From positions 8,654,333 to 8,718,332 of the forward strand of contig NC_088655.1 of NCBI RefSeq assembly GCF_964019385.1: a DNA stretch of 64,000 bases. Direction: 5' to 3'. The notes under the pieces are model-generated. The model was given only the letters and a program-made list of their open reading frames with translations. It made no database searches and was not told the DNA's origin. Source of the stretch: Sycon ciliatum (Eukaryota > Porifera > Calcarea > Leucosolenida > Sycettidae). Shown piece after piece: positions 63,676-64,000 of this stretch; position 1 is the first letter of the stretch; every line of letters begins with the position of its first letter. A program made the position numbers and the translations under genes.

Positions 63676-64000
63676 ACTCAGACATGCCCATCATCACGGA
63701 AGCGATGATAGCTAACAGCTATGTTAGACATAGCAAATTGAGCTAGGATTACACCATTCAACAGCTTGCAAGGATGATGATTTAACCGCAACTAATTTTA
63801 GCCTGGTGTCCACCGCACAGCTGATTGAAGTGGCTTTTTCTGGCCAGTGAATCCCTATTTTTCATTTTCTTTCTCTACTTTTGCACACAGAGAGACACAC
63901 ACACAGACACACACACACAAAGAAACACACAGGCTAGCACACTCAAATACACACATACCCATCCAAGTATGTACGCACACTCCCGCACACACATGTGCAC
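63676..64000. other. Unassigned stretch ending in CA-rich sequence
   Basis: No gene seen; a second CA-rich zone runs from about 63885 to the window end. Confidence 0.5.

Overview
This is nuclear DNA of an animal-type eukaryote, probably an invertebrate; the species cannot be named from the sequence. The evidence is a Polinton, tRNA-derived SINEs, LINE ends, a chromodomain Ty3/gypsy element, many MITEs, long satellites, and one host gene visible only as short spliced exons. No bacterial-style operon, rRNA or intact tRNA gene is visible. A run of 200 Ns at 50954-51153 is an assembly gap.

Layout. (1) 1 to about 5.7 kb: the right-hand part of a Polinton/Maverick, all on the + strand: capsid-type protein, basic glycine-rich structural protein, packaging ATPase, an unrecognised 353-residue protein, and one open frame carrying both the adenain-like protease and the chromodomain integrase. 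(2) 5.7-7.1 kb: tRNA-like repeats, a 64-bp tandem repeat, then a dense array of perfect CArG boxes and DR1-type AGGTCA repeats. (3) 7.1-11.2 kb: SINE-like copies and four MITEs, some nested, with readable target duplications. (4) 11.2-49.4 kb: two and a part copies of a macro-repeat of about 12 kb, in the order A block, tail, fossil LTR plus retropepsin piece, 39-bp minisatellite (5.2 and 4.2 kb), right flank, A block again. The second copy is swollen by nested transposons between 26.2 and 37.4 kb. (5) 49.4-58.2 kb: two truncated LINE 3' ends in opposite orientation, each hit by a younger element (a TTAA foldback element and a whole-looking gypsy element). (6) 58.4-64 kb: a minus-strand ankyrin-repeat gene seen as two in-phase exons about 4.6 kb apart. 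The intron holds about 77 copies of a 41-bp satellite and a pogo-like MITE.

How it fits together. Apart from the ankyrin exons and the Polinton and gypsy genes, nearly everything is repeat. Because the macro-repeat is present several times, many insertions can be read against an empty site in the same window. This gives direct target-duplication evidence for a TTAA foldback family (about 850-950 bp), a 40-42 bp hAT-like micro-element, TA-target MITEs, and a CTGTCCC-ended family with 6-bp duplications. The most unusual items are the joined protease-integrase frame, the CArG/DR1 array, the 39-bp minisatellite that stays open in four of six frames, and the nested transposon stack at 26.2-31.2 kb with a compact inverted relative at 48.1-49.2 kb.

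All identities were judged by reading; no alignment or database search was run.
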